NCBI GenBank assembly: GCA_035649895.1
Contig: DASRIS010000201.1
Coordinates: forward strand, 1 to 64,000
Direction: 5' to 3'
DNA length: 64,000 nt
Source of the DNA: DASSUC01 sp035649895
GTDB taxonomy: Bacteria > Actinomycetota > Actinomycetes > Mycobacteriales > Micromonosporaceae
Both the position numbers and the translations under genes were made by a program. The notes under the pieces were generated by a model. That model did not search any database. It was not told the origin of the DNA and saw only the letters and a list, made by a program, of their open reading frames with translations. Shown piece by piece: positions 15,595 to 24,790 of the stretch (position 1 is its first letter; each line of letters starts with the position of its first letter).

Positions 15595-16917
15595 ATGACT
15601 GTTACCGAAGTCGCCGGGGTGGCCGGGGCGCCGCCGGCTCGTCGGGGGCAGGTCCGCCGGCTGGCCGACCGGGCGCGGACGACGCCCGGCCGGCTGTCGG
15701 TGATCGTCGTCGTGCTCGTCCTGCTGGGTCTCGCGTCGGGGCTGGTGGGTTGGGCGGCGCTGCGGCAGCGGGCCGACCTCGTCCACGACATGACCGTACG
15801 CAGCAGCCCGCTCGGCGCATCCGCACTGGACATCTACCGGTCGCTGTCAGAGGCGGACGCGGCCGCAGCGACCGCGTTCCTCACCGGCGGCGCTGAGCCG
15901 GCGGAGCTACGCAACAGATACCAGGCGAGCATTGCCCAGGCGGCCAACGCAGTCGTCGTGGCGTCGGGTAACGCCGTCGGCAGCGGCGCCGCAACGGCCG
16001 AGCTGGCCTTACTCAGCACGGCGCTACCTGTCTACACGGGCCTGGTGGAGACCGCGCGGGCAATCAACCGGCAGGGGTTCCCACTGGGCGCGGCGTACCT
16101 GCGGGAGGCGTCCGGCCTGATGCGCGACACGCTGCTGCCGGCCGCGCAGCGGCTCTACGAGTCGGAGAAGCGGCGGCTGGCCGCCGCGCAGGACCGAGCG
16201 GCGGCGGTTCCGTGGGCCTGTCTCGGGCTGGCGGGAGCCACCCTCATCGCGCTGGTCGCCGCCCAGCTCTACCTCAGCCGACGGACCAAGCGCCTGGTCA
16301 ACATCGGCCTGGCGCTGGCCACCGTCGCGGCGCTAGGCCTGGTGGCATGGGTCGGCGTGGCCACGATTGCGATGGGCAACCATCTCGACGCCGGTCGCCG
16401 CTACGGCTCAGCACAGACCCAACTGCTCGCCGAGGCCCGCATCGTGGCCTTACAGGCGCGCACCGACGAGGCGCTGACACTCATTGCACGAGGCAGCGGG
16501 CAGGGGTTCGAGAAAACCTTCCAGGAGAAGACAAGGCACCTCGACGAGCTGCTCGCGCGGGCCAGCGCAGACGCGCCAGACGGGGCCGGCCGGGCTGCCA
16601 GCGAGGGCATGCGGCAGTCTCTGCAGGCCTGGCAGGACACGCATAAGCAGCTACGCGATGACGACGACAAGGGCGACTACCCAGCGGCTGTCAAGCGTGC
16701 GACCGGCGCCGGAGAGGACGACGTACCCGCCGTGTTCGCCCGGCTCGACACGGCACTGAACGACGGAATCGGCCAGCGCGACGACAGGTTCGCCCGTGAG
16801 ACCACCGCCGCCGAAGGTAACCTGGCCGGTTCCGACGCCGCCGTTGTGGTGCTGACCCTGCTGCTGATCTGCGGGACGGTCGCCGGAGCTCGGCCACGGA
16901 TAGCGGAATACCGATGA
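15595..16917 (+). CDS. glnX: GlnX-like transmembrane signal transducer
   Basis: This 440-aa membrane protein matches the layout of mycobacterial GlnX, which passes amino-acid binding by the lipoprotein GlnH to the kinase PknG. Four membrane helices are evident: about residues 36-58, 202-224, 232-255 and 417-433. They delimit two external helical sensor regions (about 60-200 and 256-415) like those of chemoreceptors. A strong ribosome-binding site (AAGGAGG) precedes ATG 15595. Two rare TTA leucine codons occur (16009 and 16450). Its stop overlaps the next start (ATGA). The glnX/pknG/glnH gene set in one run makes the assignment firm, although sequence identity could not be measured. Confidence 0.8.
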   Translation: MTVTEVAGVAGAPPARRGQVRRLADRARTTPGRLSVIVVVLVLLGLASGLVGWAALRQRADLVHDMTVRSSPLGASALDIYRSLSEADAAAATAFLTGGAEPAELRNRYQASIAQAANAVVVASGNAVGSGAATAELALLSTALPVYTGLVETARAINRQGFPLGAAYLREASGLMRDTLLPAAQRLYESEKRRLAAAQDRAAAVPWACLGLAGATLIALVAAQLYLSRRTKRLVNIGLALATVAALGLVAWVGVATIAMGNHLDAGRRYGSAQTQLLAEARIVALQARTDEALTLIARGSGQGFEKTFQEKTRHLDELLARASADAPDGAGRAASEGMRQSLQAWQDTHKQLRDDDDKGDYPAAVKRATGAGEDDVPAVFARLDTALNDGIGQRDDRFARETTAAEGNLAGSDAAVVVLTLLLICGTVAGARPRIAEYR

Positions 16918-18194
16918 GTGTCGCGCCCCGACCCGAGTCGGTGATGACGCGCGAGGAGGCAGACCGGGCCATCGCCCAGCTGGAGGCTGATGTCGGCCGG
17001 TTCGCCGAGACGTTGATGACCGCGGTGGAGGGCCATCCGGGGCATCGGTACCTGAGTGAGCACTCGGTCTGTGGCCGCACCCGTGACGTGTGGCGCGAGC
17101 TGGAACAGCGGATGCGCCTGCTCGGGGCGTACTACCACCTTCTCAACAGCACGCTGCAGAGCGCACGGCGGCTGCGCGACCGCCGGGACCGCCCCGGCCA
17201 TACGAAGCTGGTCGAGCTGACCCGGATGCTGCGCGGCGACGTGGTGGGGCTCGGCACCGACGGCGCCCCGGTGGAGCCTGGCTTCCCCGCACCGGCCGGG
17301 AACGCACCGGCCGAGAAGGTGAGCCTGGCGACGCTGTCCAAGCGGTTGGACCAGGAATCCGCCGACATCATCACCGTGCTGACCCAGGTCCACGAGATGA
17401 GCGTCGGCGTGACCACCCGGCTGTCCACATTGGCTAGTGCCCTCGGCCAGGTCCGGACGGACGCCGCAGCTCTGGGCGTCCGCCCCGATCCCGCGATCGA
17501 GCAGTTGGTTGCCGTGTTCGCGGAGCTGAGCCGGTCGGCGATCGACGACCCGCTGGGCACGGCCGACACCGGTTCTGCCGCAGCTGGACCCGGCTCCAGT
17601 CCGGTGGATGTCGCACTCCACGCGGTGGAGGCCGACGTGGAGGCGATAAGGCGGCGGCTGGTCGACCTGTCCGCGCTGCGTGACGCGTACCCAGAGCGTA
17701 TGGACGCCCTGCGACGCCTCGTCAACGCGGTCGCCATCGCGGAGGAGGAGGCACACCAGGCGTACTCGGCGGTGGTTGCCAAGATCTTGCAGCCCGGTCT
17801 GTCGCCATCCGCCGGACAGGCGGGTGGGCTGCAGGCCGCCCTCGCCGACATCGAACGGTACGAGCGCAGGCATCGCTGGCAGCGCATCGCCCAGGCGCTG
17901 CCAGCGCTGGAGCGGGCCGGCGGGGCCGCGCTTGACCGTGCGCGAGAGCGCACAAGGCAGGCGACCGCCCTGCTGGCGCGACGGGAGGAGCTGCGTGGCC
18001 GGCTCGACAGCTACCGCGTCAAGGCCGACCGCCATGGGCTGGGTGAGCACGCCGCGCTGTCCACGGTCTATCAGGAGGCGTGGGGCCTGCTCTGGACCGC
18101 GCCGTGCGACCTTCCCGCCGCGGCCCGGGCAGTCTGGCGCTACCAGGAGCTGTTGGCGAACCCACCAGATGGCGAAGGGGACGCGACGCCATGA
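16914..18194 (+). CDS. coiled-coil protein of the PknG island
   Basis: This 426-aa soluble, almost entirely helical protein has no recognised domain. Long heptad-like stretches (EEADRAIAQLEADVGRFAETLM, and later ADVEAIRRRLVDLSALRDAYPERMDALRRLVNAV) suggest coiled coils. It is coupled by 4-bp ATGA overlaps both to glnX upstream and to pknG downstream, so it is made in step with them. I infer a cytoplasmic adaptor between GlnX and PknG. The mycobacterial operon has no obvious counterpart. Confidence 0.65.
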   Translation: MSVAPRPESVMTREEADRAIAQLEADVGRFAETLMTAVEGHPGHRYLSEHSVCGRTRDVWRELEQRMRLLGAYYHLLNSTLQSARRLRDRRDRPGHTKLVELTRMLRGDVVGLGTDGAPVEPGFPAPAGNAPAEKVSLATLSKRLDQESADIITVLTQVHEMSVGVTTRLSTLASALGQVRTDAAALGVRPDPAIEQLVAVFAELSRSAIDDPLGTADTGSAAAGPGSSPVDVALHAVEADVEAIRRRLVDLSALRDAYPERMDALRRLVNAVAIAEEEAHQAYSAVVAKILQPGLSPSAGQAGGLQAALADIERYERRHRWQRIAQALPALERAGGAALDRARERTRQATALLARREELRGRLDSYRVKADRHGLGEHAALSTVYQEAWGLLWTAPCDLPAAARAVWRYQELLANPPDGEGDATP

Positions 18195-20680
18195 GCACAG
18201 CTGACACATCGATGTGCGTGCGGCCGAACTGCGGCGGCAGGTACGGGCCCGACGGCTACTGCGACGAGTGCGGCCGCAAGGCGGGCCCGGTCGCCGCTGT
18301 CGCGGCCACCGGCGGCGCTCGTGACAGCGGGGCCTCGGTCGGACGTACCAGCTCCAGCGACCAATGGTCCCGCCATGGCCGGGTCTCGGGGCCAGGACCG
18401 AGCGTTGCCGCCTCCGGCCGGGGCCAGTCAGGCCCGGACCACTCCTGGAGCGGGCACCCTAGCTCCGGACAGTCCAGCGGTCGACGGCCGGCGTTGAGTG
18501 GGATGCTCCCGGCCGGTGGCTGGACTGTGGACCCAGGGCTGGGAAGCGTTGCGGGGCGTACCGGCACATCCACCATGTTCGGCGGCGGTCGCAGCCGCCG
18601 CTCCGGCCGCGGCCTGGGTGCGGGCTTGGTCGAGATGCCCACCATGCCGGCGCCCGACCCGATGCGGGCCGTGCAGGATGATCCGAAGGTCGCCGAGTCC
18701 AAGCGGTTCTGCCGCAGCTGCTCCCGGCCGGTAGGCAGGGGCCGCACCGGGCGACCGGCGTTGGCTGAGGGGTACTGCCCGCACTGTCGCACACCGTTCT
18801 CGTTCCGGCCCGACCTGTCCGGCGGGCAGGTCGTGCACGACCGGTACGAGATCATCGGCTGCCTGGCGCATGGCGGCCAGGGCTGGATCTACCTGGCCCG
18901 AGACAGCAACGTCAGCGACAACGTCAGCGCCCGCTGGGTTGTGCTCAAGGGCCTGATCGACACCGGCGACCCGGACGCGTTGGCCGCGAGGGTGGCGGAG
19001 CGTCGGTTCCTGGTCCATGTTGACCACCCGGCCATCGTGAAGATCCATGACTTCGTCTCGCACCCGCACCTTCCCACCGGGACAGTGCGCAGCTACATAG
19101 TGATGGAGTATGTCGGCGGAAGCTCCCTGAGGGAGATCATGCGCCGCCACCGCGGGTCGGACGGGCGCCGCGAGCACCTCCCCCTGGACCAGGTCATCGG
19201 CTACGGGCTGGAGCTGCTGCCGGCACTGGCCTACCTGCACGAGCGCGGTCTGCTCTACTGCGACGTCAAGCCGGACAACATCATCCATGTCGGGAACCGG
19301 ATCAAGATCATCGACCTGGGTGCGGTACGCCCAATCGGCGATGCCTACAGCGCGATGTACGGCACACCCGGCTACCAGGCGCCCGAGCTGGAGAGGGCGG
19401 GAGCCTCCGTCCAGTCCGACCTCTACACGGTTGGTCGCATGCTGGCCGAGATGAGCCTCGACTTCCAGGGACGGTTCGCCACCACCTATCTGCACCGGTT
19501 ACCTGATGCCGCGCATACGCCCCGGCTCGCCCGCGAGGAGTCGTTCTACCGGCTGCTATGCCGCGCCACCCATATCGATCCGCGGCGCCGGTTCGCCTCG
19601 GCCGTCGAGATGGGTGAGCAGCTCCTCGGCGTGCTGCGCCAGACGTTGGCTGCTGGCGACGGCGAGCCGAGGCCCACGTTGTCGACGTGGTTCACCGGGG
19701 AACGGCGGGTCTTCGGCACCGAGGCCGGCGCGCTCAGCGCCGACGGTGGGCACGCACCGGTCGCGCTCGACGGCCCGAGCGTCGCCATGGCGCTGCCGAT
19801 GCCGCAGGTCGACGTCACCGATCCCGGCGCGGCGTTCCTCCCCATACGCAGCGACCGTTCCAGCAACCCTGACGCGCTCCTGGCGGCACTGTCGACCGCA
19901 CCGGGCGACAGCGTCGAGGTGGCGATCCAGCGAGTACGAGCCCGCATCGAAAAGGGAGACCTGGCCGGTGCCACCAGTGAGCTCGACGCCCTGGTCCACA
20001 GCCAGCCTCTGGACTGGCGTGTCAGCTGGTACCGCGGCCTGGCCTCGCTGGCCAGGGGTGCGCCGGAGGAGGCGTTCACCTTATTCAACTCTGTGTACGA
20101 CGTGCTCCCCGGTGAGCTTGCGCCGCAACTGGCGCTCGCCGTCGCCGCCGAATGGAAGGGAGACCAAGCGGCCGCCAGCCGCTACTACACCAGAGTCTGG
20201 CGCACCGACTACAACTACGTCAGCGCCGCGTTCGGCCTGGCGCGCATCCTCTGCGCCCGGGATGACCGCTCCGGCGCCGTCGCCGTCCTGCACGAGATAC
20301 CGGAGAGCTCGACCTACCACGTAGCGGCGCAGGTCGCCGCCGTACGGGCACAGCTTGGGGCCGGACCCGCCGCGCTGCGCGAGGAGGACCTCGTCGAGGC
20401 CGCCGAACGAGCCGGACGCGTCCCGCTGGAGGTCGCCGGGCGTGGGCGGCTGACCATCGAGGTGCTGCAGGCGGCATTGGCCTGGGTGCGCGCCGGCAGG
20501 GTCACCGTCTCGCGTGGCCCCACCCCCGTCCGAGTCCTCGGCTGCGAGCTGACCGAACGCCAGCTCCGGTTCGGCCTGGAACGGGCGTACCGGCGCCTGG
20601 CCGACGTGGCACACGACCGGTCTACCCGGATCACGCTGGTCGACCAGGCCAACGCGGTACGCCCCCGGACGCTGGTGTAG
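18191..20680 (+). CDS. pknG: PknG-type Ser/Thr protein kinase with zinc ribbon, rubredoxin-like and TPR parts
   Basis: This 829-aa cytosolic kinase has, in order: a zinc ribbon (Cys9, 14, 24, 27) and a long low-complexity linker; a rubredoxin-like segment (FCRSCSRPVGRG and GYCPHCRTPFSF) and a kinase domain (AHGGQGWIYLARD, LYCDVKPDNIIHVG, IIDLGAVRPI); and a C-terminal TPR region from about residue 590. This is the PknG architecture, with LG replacing FG in the metal-binding DFG motif and Lys-x-x-Asn after the catalytic Asp. Mycobacterial PknG is shorter and lacks the first ribbon. The ATG overlaps the previous stop. Two TTA codons are present (19499, 20081). It should phosphorylate an FHA partner controlling glutamate metabolism. 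Confidence 0.92.
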   Translation: MSTADTSMCVRPNCGGRYGPDGYCDECGRKAGPVAAVAATGGARDSGASVGRTSSSDQWSRHGRVSGPGPSVAASGRGQSGPDHSWSGHPSSGQSSGRRPALSGMLPAGGWTVDPGLGSVAGRTGTSTMFGGGRSRRSGRGLGAGLVEMPTMPAPDPMRAVQDDPKVAESKRFCRSCSRPVGRGRTGRPALAEGYCPHCRTPFSFRPDLSGGQVVHDRYEIIGCLAHGGQGWIYLARDSNVSDNVSARWVVLKGLIDTGDPDALAARVAERRFLVHVDHPAIVKIHDFVSHPHLPTGTVRSYIVMEYVGGSSLREIMRRHRGSDGRREHLPLDQVIGYGLELLPALAYLHERGLLYCDVKPDNIIHVGNRIKIIDLGAVRPIGDAYSAMYGTPGYQAPELERAGASVQSDLYTVGRMLAEMSLDFQGRFATTYLHRLPDAAHTPRLAREESFYRLLCRATHIDPRRRFASAVEMGEQLLGVLRQTLAAGDGEPRPTLSTWFTGERRVFGTEAGALSADGGHAPVALDGPSVAMALPMPQVDVTDPGAAFLPIRSDRSSNPDALLAALSTAPGDSVEVAIQRVRARIEKGDLAGATSELDALVHSQPLDWRVSWYRGLASLARGAPEEAFTLFNSVYDVLPGELAPQLALAVAAEWKGDQAAASRYYTRVWRTDYNYVSAAFGLARILCARDDRSGAVAVLHEIPESSTYHVAAQVAAVRAQLGAGPAALREEDLVEAAERAGRVPLEVAGRGRLTIEVLQAALAWVRAGRVTVSRGPTPVRVLGCELTERQLRFGLERAYRRLADVAHDRSTRITLVDQANAVRPRTLV

Positions 20681-20682
20681 CG

Positions 20683-21681
20683 ATGTCGCGTTGTCCCGTC
20701 TGTGCCACCCCGGCAAACGCCGACGACCGGTTCTGCGAGGCATGCGGCCACCACCTGATCGGCCCGGAGGTGTGCTGGCTGTCGTCGACGGGCGACGCCG
20801 GCGCCTGCGTCGATGGCCGCGACCACGTTCAGGTCAACGGCTCCTGCCAGTGGTGCGGGCAGTGTCTTAAGGCCGGGGACGGCCGGGTGGAGCTGAGCCT
20901 CGGCGCGGTGGCCGGAATCACCGACCGGGGACGCCACCGGCGCCGGAACGAGGACGCGGTGGCGGTGGGCCACACCGACACGGCAACCGCCGCCGTCGTC
21001 TGTGACGGCGTGTCCTCCTCGTCACGACCTGACGCCGCGGCGCGCGCCGCGGTCGACGCCGGGATCAGGACACTCCTGCGCGCGCTCTCCGACGGGATGA
21101 ACCCGTCGTTGGCCACCCACAACGCGGCGCGGGCCGCGGTGCGCGCGGTGGTCAAGCTGGGCAACTCAGAGAACAGGCACAACCCGCCGAGCTGCACCTA
21201 TGTCTCCATGGTGGTCACCGCCGCCGACGTCACGGTTGGCTGGATCGGTGACAGCCGTGCGTACTGGCTGGCCGGCGCGGAGTCGGCGAGGTCGAGCTGC
21301 CTGACGGTCGACGACACGCTGGCCGGACAGCTGCAGGAGGCTGGGGTGCGGGTGGAGAAGACCGACTCGCATACTGCCGCGCTCACCCGGTGGGTCGGTG
21401 CCGACGCCCGCGACATCGAGCCACGCATCAAAACGTTCGGCCCGCCCGGATCCGGCCGGGTTCTACTGTGCACCGACGGGCTGTCGCGCTACCTGTCGAC
21501 CCCGCACGACCTAGCCGTGGCAGCGGCGGGCGACCCGCCCGAGGTGGCGGTCCGCCGGCTCACCCAGCTCGCGCTCGACGCCGGGGGCCACGACAACATC
21601 ACCGTGGTGGTCACGCCGTTTCCGCCGGCCGGCGGGCGCGGTCCACGGCCGGCTCACAGCAGAGGGGAGACGAACCGATGA
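20683..21681 (+). CDS. PP2C-family Ser/Thr phosphatase with N-terminal zinc ribbon
   Basis: This 332-aa metal-dependent phosphatase is likely to reverse PknG phosphorylation. PP2C motifs are all present: RRRNEDAVAVG, AAVVCDGVSSSS, VTVGWIGDSRAYWL, VLLCTDGLSRYL and GGHDNITVVV. A zinc ribbon precedes them (Cys4, Cys7, Cys18, Cys21), followed by another Cys pair at about residues 52-55. Similar ribbons begin the neighbouring kinase and FHA proteins. It starts 2 bp after the pknG stop, and its own stop overlaps the VWA start. No membrane segment is seen. Confidence 0.92.
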   Translation: MSRCPVCATPANADDRFCEACGHHLIGPEVCWLSSTGDAGACVDGRDHVQVNGSCQWCGQCLKAGDGRVELSLGAVAGITDRGRHRRRNEDAVAVGHTDTATAAVVCDGVSSSSRPDAAARAAVDAGIRTLLRALSDGMNPSLATHNAARAAVRAVVKLGNSENRHNPPSCTYVSMVVTAADVTVGWIGDSRAYWLAGAESARSSCLTVDDTLAGQLQEAGVRVEKTDSHTAALTRWVGADARDIEPRIKTFGPPGSGRVLLCTDGLSRYLSTPHDLAVAAAGDPPEVAVRRLTQLALDAGGHDNITVVVTPFPPAGGRGPRPAHSRGETNR

Positions 21682-22967
21682 GCCACAGCCACGGCGTATG
21701 CGCCGAGGTCTACCAGAACGAGTACCTGCCGCAGGGTGGTCGGTTGGTCGACGCGGTCGTCGCGGTGACGGCAGAGGGCGGCCCGGGCGGCGGCGTGCCC
21801 AGCGCCGCCCAGGTGATCGTGATCGACTGTTCGGCGTCCATGGCGTTCCCGCACACGAAGATGCCGGAGGCGAGGCGGGCGACGGCAGCCGCGATCGACG
21901 CCCTTCGCGACGGGGTTGCCTTCGCGGTGGTTGCCGGCACCGACGAGGCGCGCATGGTCTATCCGGCAGAGCCGGTGCTGGTGCCCGCCTCGGCTGACAC
22001 CAGGGCCCGGGCCCACGCCGCCGTGCAGGCGCTGACCGCCAACGGCGGCACCCGGATCGGCCGCTGGCTCACGCTCGCCAACGAGCTGCTCACCGGTCGC
22101 GCGGAGATCAAGCACGCCATCCTGCTCACGGACGGCAAGAACGACCGGGAGACCCCCGAGGAGCTGCGGGAGGTGCTCAACGCCTGCACCGGCAACTTCG
22201 TGTGCGACAGCCGCGGCGTCGGGCGCGACTGGCGCGCCACGGAGCTGCTCATCGTGGCCGAAGCGCTGCTGGGAACCGCGGACGGGCTCACCGATCCGGC
22301 CGACCTGACCAAAGACTTCAGGGCCATGACCGAGAAGGTCATGGGCAAGGTCCTGACCGATGTGACGCTGCGGCTGTGGACGCCCGCCGGTGCGGTGATC
22401 CGGTTCCTCAAAGAGGTGTACCCACAGATCCTTGACCTGACTGAGCGCCGCATCGAGGTCAGTCCGCGCATCGGCGAGTACCCGATCGGCGCCTGGGGGG
22501 CCGAGAGCCGTGACTACCACCTCTGCCTGGAGGTGGAGCCGGGCCAGGTGGGCGAGGAGATGCTGGCCGCACGGGTCAGTGTGGTCCAGCACAGTGCCAC
22601 GCTCGCCGAGGGTCTGGTCCTGGCCGTCTGGACCGACGACGAGGAACGGGCGACGCAGATCAGCACCCGGGTAGCGCACTACACGGGACAGGCCGAGCTG
22701 GCCGCAGCCATCCAGGAGGGCATGGCGGCCCGCAGCGCGGGCGATATCGAGGTGGCCACCGCGAAGCTCGGGCGCGCGGTCCAGCTCGCCAACGAGTCCG
22801 GCCACGCCGATACCGCCAAGCTGCTGGCTCGGGTCGTAGACGTGGACAAGGAGCGGGGAACGATCCGGCTACGAAAGCGGTCGGACAACGCCGATGTCGA
22901 CGTCGACGCGGAGGTCGCGACGGTCCGCTCGATAAGGACCACCCCGAGTAGGGACCATCCCGAGTAG
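21678..22967 (+). CDS. VWA-domain protein
   Basis: This 429-aa soluble protein has a von Willebrand factor A domain at about residues 45-215. The MIDAS metal site is complete: VIVIDCSASM (DxSxS), then the Thr of NGGTRIG and Asp of LLTDGKND. The C-terminal part carries beta strands and a helical hairpin (AELAAAIQEGMAARSAGDIEVATAKLGRAVQLA). VWA proteins scaffold multi-protein complexes and recur with PP2C, kinase and FHA genes in actinomycete signalling islands. ATG 21678 overlaps the phosphatase stop behind AGAGGGGAG. The extreme 3' end lies in a 16-bp tandem repeat, so the last codons may vary between strains. Confidence 0.88.
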   Translation: MSHSHGVCAEVYQNEYLPQGGRLVDAVVAVTAEGGPGGGVPSAAQVIVIDCSASMAFPHTKMPEARRATAAAIDALRDGVAFAVVAGTDEARMVYPAEPVLVPASADTRARAHAAVQALTANGGTRIGRWLTLANELLTGRAEIKHAILLTDGKNDRETPEELREVLNACTGNFVCDSRGVGRDWRATELLIVAEALLGTADGLTDPADLTKDFRAMTEKVMGKVLTDVTLRLWTPAGAVIRFLKEVYPQILDLTERRIEVSPRIGEYPIGAWGAESRDYHLCLEVEPGQVGEEMLAARVSVVQHSATLAEGLVLAVWTDDEERATQISTRVAHYTGQAELAAAIQEGMAARSAGDIEVATAKLGRAVQLANESGHADTAKLLARVVDVDKERGTIRLRKRSDNADVDVDAEVATVRSIRTTPSRDHPE

Positions 22968-22982
22968 GGACCATCCCGAGCA
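22935..22982. repeat. three 16-bp tandem repeats across the VWA stop
   Basis: Three 16-bp units (the last two GGGACCATCCCGAGTA and GGGACCATCCCGAGCA) run head to tail over the VWA stop codon into the spacer. Each unit contains the palindrome GGGACCATCCC-like half. Slippage is the likely origin. Sixteen is not a multiple of three, so copy-number changes would alter the C-terminus. Confidence 0.8.
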
Positions 22983-23003
22983 AGCTCGACTAAGCGAGGA
23001 ACG

Positions 23004-23672
23004 ATGCGAGTCTGCCCCAAGGGACACCGCTCCCAGTCAGACGACTACTGCAACGTGTGCGGCGCCGCCATCGCCGGTCCGGCTGCCGCAGCCGCGGCGC
23101 CGCGGCTGTCGCCAACCCCGGCGTCACCTCCGCAGCCTCAATGTCGGGCCTGCGGCAACCTGCTCGACGGCAGGTACTGCGAGCACTGTGGACACGACTC
23201 GCTCTCCACCGGGCCGGCGCCCAAGCCGCAGCACCCGCCGACCGCCGCAACGTCCTGGTGCGTCATAGCCGCCGCCGACCGTGCTTACTTCGACGCCATG
23301 CGGGCGATGGACGGCCCAGACGCTGACCTGGTCGACTTCCCGCTGTTCTGCCCTGAACGCCGGTTCCCGCTACAGGGCGACCAGGTGCTCGTCGGGCGGC
23401 GTAACCCGCGGCGCGGCGTCGACCCCGAGATCGACCTCACCGGCCCGCCGGAGGATGTCGGCGTGTCGCACACGCACGCGATGCTGGTCGCCCAGCCCGA
23501 CGGGGGGTGGACAGTGGTGGACCTCGGGTCGGCCAACGGGACCTACGTCAACGGCGACCACACCACTCCGATCAGAACCAACACTCCGGTAGCCATCGGC
23601 CACGGCGACCGGGTGCACGTCGGCGCCTGGACCCGGCTGACGCTCTACGCCGACCGCGGAGACCCGAGATGA
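23004..23672 (+). CDS. FHA-domain protein with zinc ribbons (candidate PknG/PP2C partner)
   Basis: This 222-aa soluble protein has two Cys-rich ribbons at the N-terminus (CPKGH with CNVCG at residues 4-19, and CRACG with CEHCGHD at about 48-64). A low-complexity spacer leads to a C-terminal FHA domain with VLVGRRNPRRGVDPEIDL, DVGVSHTHAMLV and VVDLGSANGTYVNGD. FHA domains bind phosphothreonine. It may play the role that GarA plays with mycobacterial PknG, but the ETTS phosphorylation motif of GarA is not visible, so it is not a simple orthologue. Its stop lies where an alternative glnH start would be. Confidence 0.88.
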   Translation: MRVCPKGHRSQSDDYCNVCGAAIAGPAAAAAAPRLSPTPASPPQPQCRACGNLLDGRYCEHCGHDSLSTGPAPKPQHPPTAATSWCVIAAADRAYFDAMRAMDGPDADLVDFPLFCPERRFPLQGDQVLVGRRNPRRGVDPEIDLTGPPEDVGVSHTHAMLVAQPDGGWTVVDLGSANGTYVNGDHTTPIRTNTPVAIGHGDRVHVGAWTRLTLYADRGDPR

Positions 23673-23719
23673 ACGAGTGCGGTCAGCGGTCCAGGACCGC
23701 TGAAGATCGAGTTTCACCT

Positions 23720-24700
23720 ATGACCGTGGTGCGGGTCAGGGTCTGTGTCGCGGCACTGTTGACCGCGACGCTGGCCGGCTGCGGAGTGGCCAGCCGTCAA
23801 CCCCCATCAGTCGACGCGCCGCCTGTGGTCCCCCGCCCGGTCGGTGTGGAGGACCCAGCACCCGCCGCCAGCGTGCCCCCAGTGGCGGCGTGTAACCCGC
23901 GAGCCAGCCTACGACCGAGAAGCCCGCTGCCGGCTGCGGGCAGGATGCCTCCGGGTACGCCGATGGCTAAGATCGCGGCACGTGGCCGGCTCATAGTCGG
24001 AGTGAGCCAGACCATCTACCCGTTCAGCTTCCGGGACCCGGTCAGCGGAGAGATGCGTGGCTTCGACGTCGATATTGCCCGGGAGATGGCGCGAGCGGTC
24101 TTCGGCGACCCCAACGCTGTCCAGTTCAAGGCCACGAACGTACCCGAGCGCATCACCTTCCTCCAGAAGGGCGAGGTTGACATCGTAGTCCACACATTTA
24201 CGATGACCTGTGCCAGGCTGCAGCAGATTGCGTTCTCCACGGAGTACCTCACGATTGGTCCGCGGTTGCTGGTCAAGCGTGGCTCCGGGTTCCGGAGTAT
24301 CGACGACCTAGGTGGCCGGAAGGTGTGCGCGTCGAAGGGTGGGGCGCCACTGCTACAGATACAGCAGGCGGCCTCCCGCCCCATCCCGGTCGGTGCCGAA
24401 AACTCGATCGACTGCCTTATCATGCTTCAGCAGGGGCAGGTGGATGCGGTCTGCAACGACGACGCCATCCTGGTTGCCTTAGCGGAACAGGACCCGACCA
24501 CAGAGGTGGTGGGGCCACGCTTCTCTAACGACGGATATGGCATAGGCATATCCCGCGGTGAGCCAGAGCTGGTGAGGTTCGTCAACGCGGTGTTGGAACG
24601 ACTACGGGCCAGCGGCACGTGGGCCACCATCTACCGACGTTGGCTGAGCGGACAACTCGGCCCTCCCCCACCACCACCGGAGGCGCAGTATCTGGACTGA
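23720..24700 (+). CDS. glnH: GlnH-like amino-acid-binding lipoprotein
   Basis: This is an extracellular, lipid-anchored solute-binding protein of the glutamate/glutamine family (SBP_bac_3). A lipoprotein signal ends in the lipobox LAGC (TATLAGC). The mature part has MAKIAARGRLIVGVSQTIYPFSF, then GFDVDIAREMARAVFG, GEVDIVVHTFTMTCARLQQIAFS and ends with WATIYRRWLSG. ATG 23720 gives a 20-residue signal peptide; ATG 23669, overlapping the FHA stop, is in frame and possible. No permease or ATPase genes follow, so this is a sensor and not a transporter component, consistent with GlnX-PknG signalling. One TTA codon is at 24479. Confidence 0.88.
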   Translation: MTVVRVRVCVAALLTATLAGCGVASRQPPSVDAPPVVPRPVGVEDPAPAASVPPVAACNPRASLRPRSPLPAAGRMPPGTPMAKIAARGRLIVGVSQTIYPFSFRDPVSGEMRGFDVDIAREMARAVFGDPNAVQFKATNVPERITFLQKGEVDIVVHTFTMTCARLQQIAFSTEYLTIGPRLLVKRGSGFRSIDDLGGRKVCASKGGAPLLQIQQAASRPIPVGAENSIDCLIMLQQGQVDAVCNDDAILVALAEQDPTTEVVGPRFSNDGYGIGISRGEPELVRFVNAVLERLRASGTWATIYRRWLSGQLGPPPPPPEAQYLD

Positions 24701-24790
24701 CCGGGCGACTACAGGTCAGGCACGGCCCGGACCAGCTTCCCGGATGACTGGGCAGGCACCGCCCATCGACCCATCTGTTGGAGGTCGGAC

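Noticed and set aside
23669..23719. Longer glnH start overlapping the FHA stop
   Set aside because: It is possible by coupling, but the lipoprotein signal peptide is ideal only from ATG 23720. It is kept as an alternative in the glnH entry.
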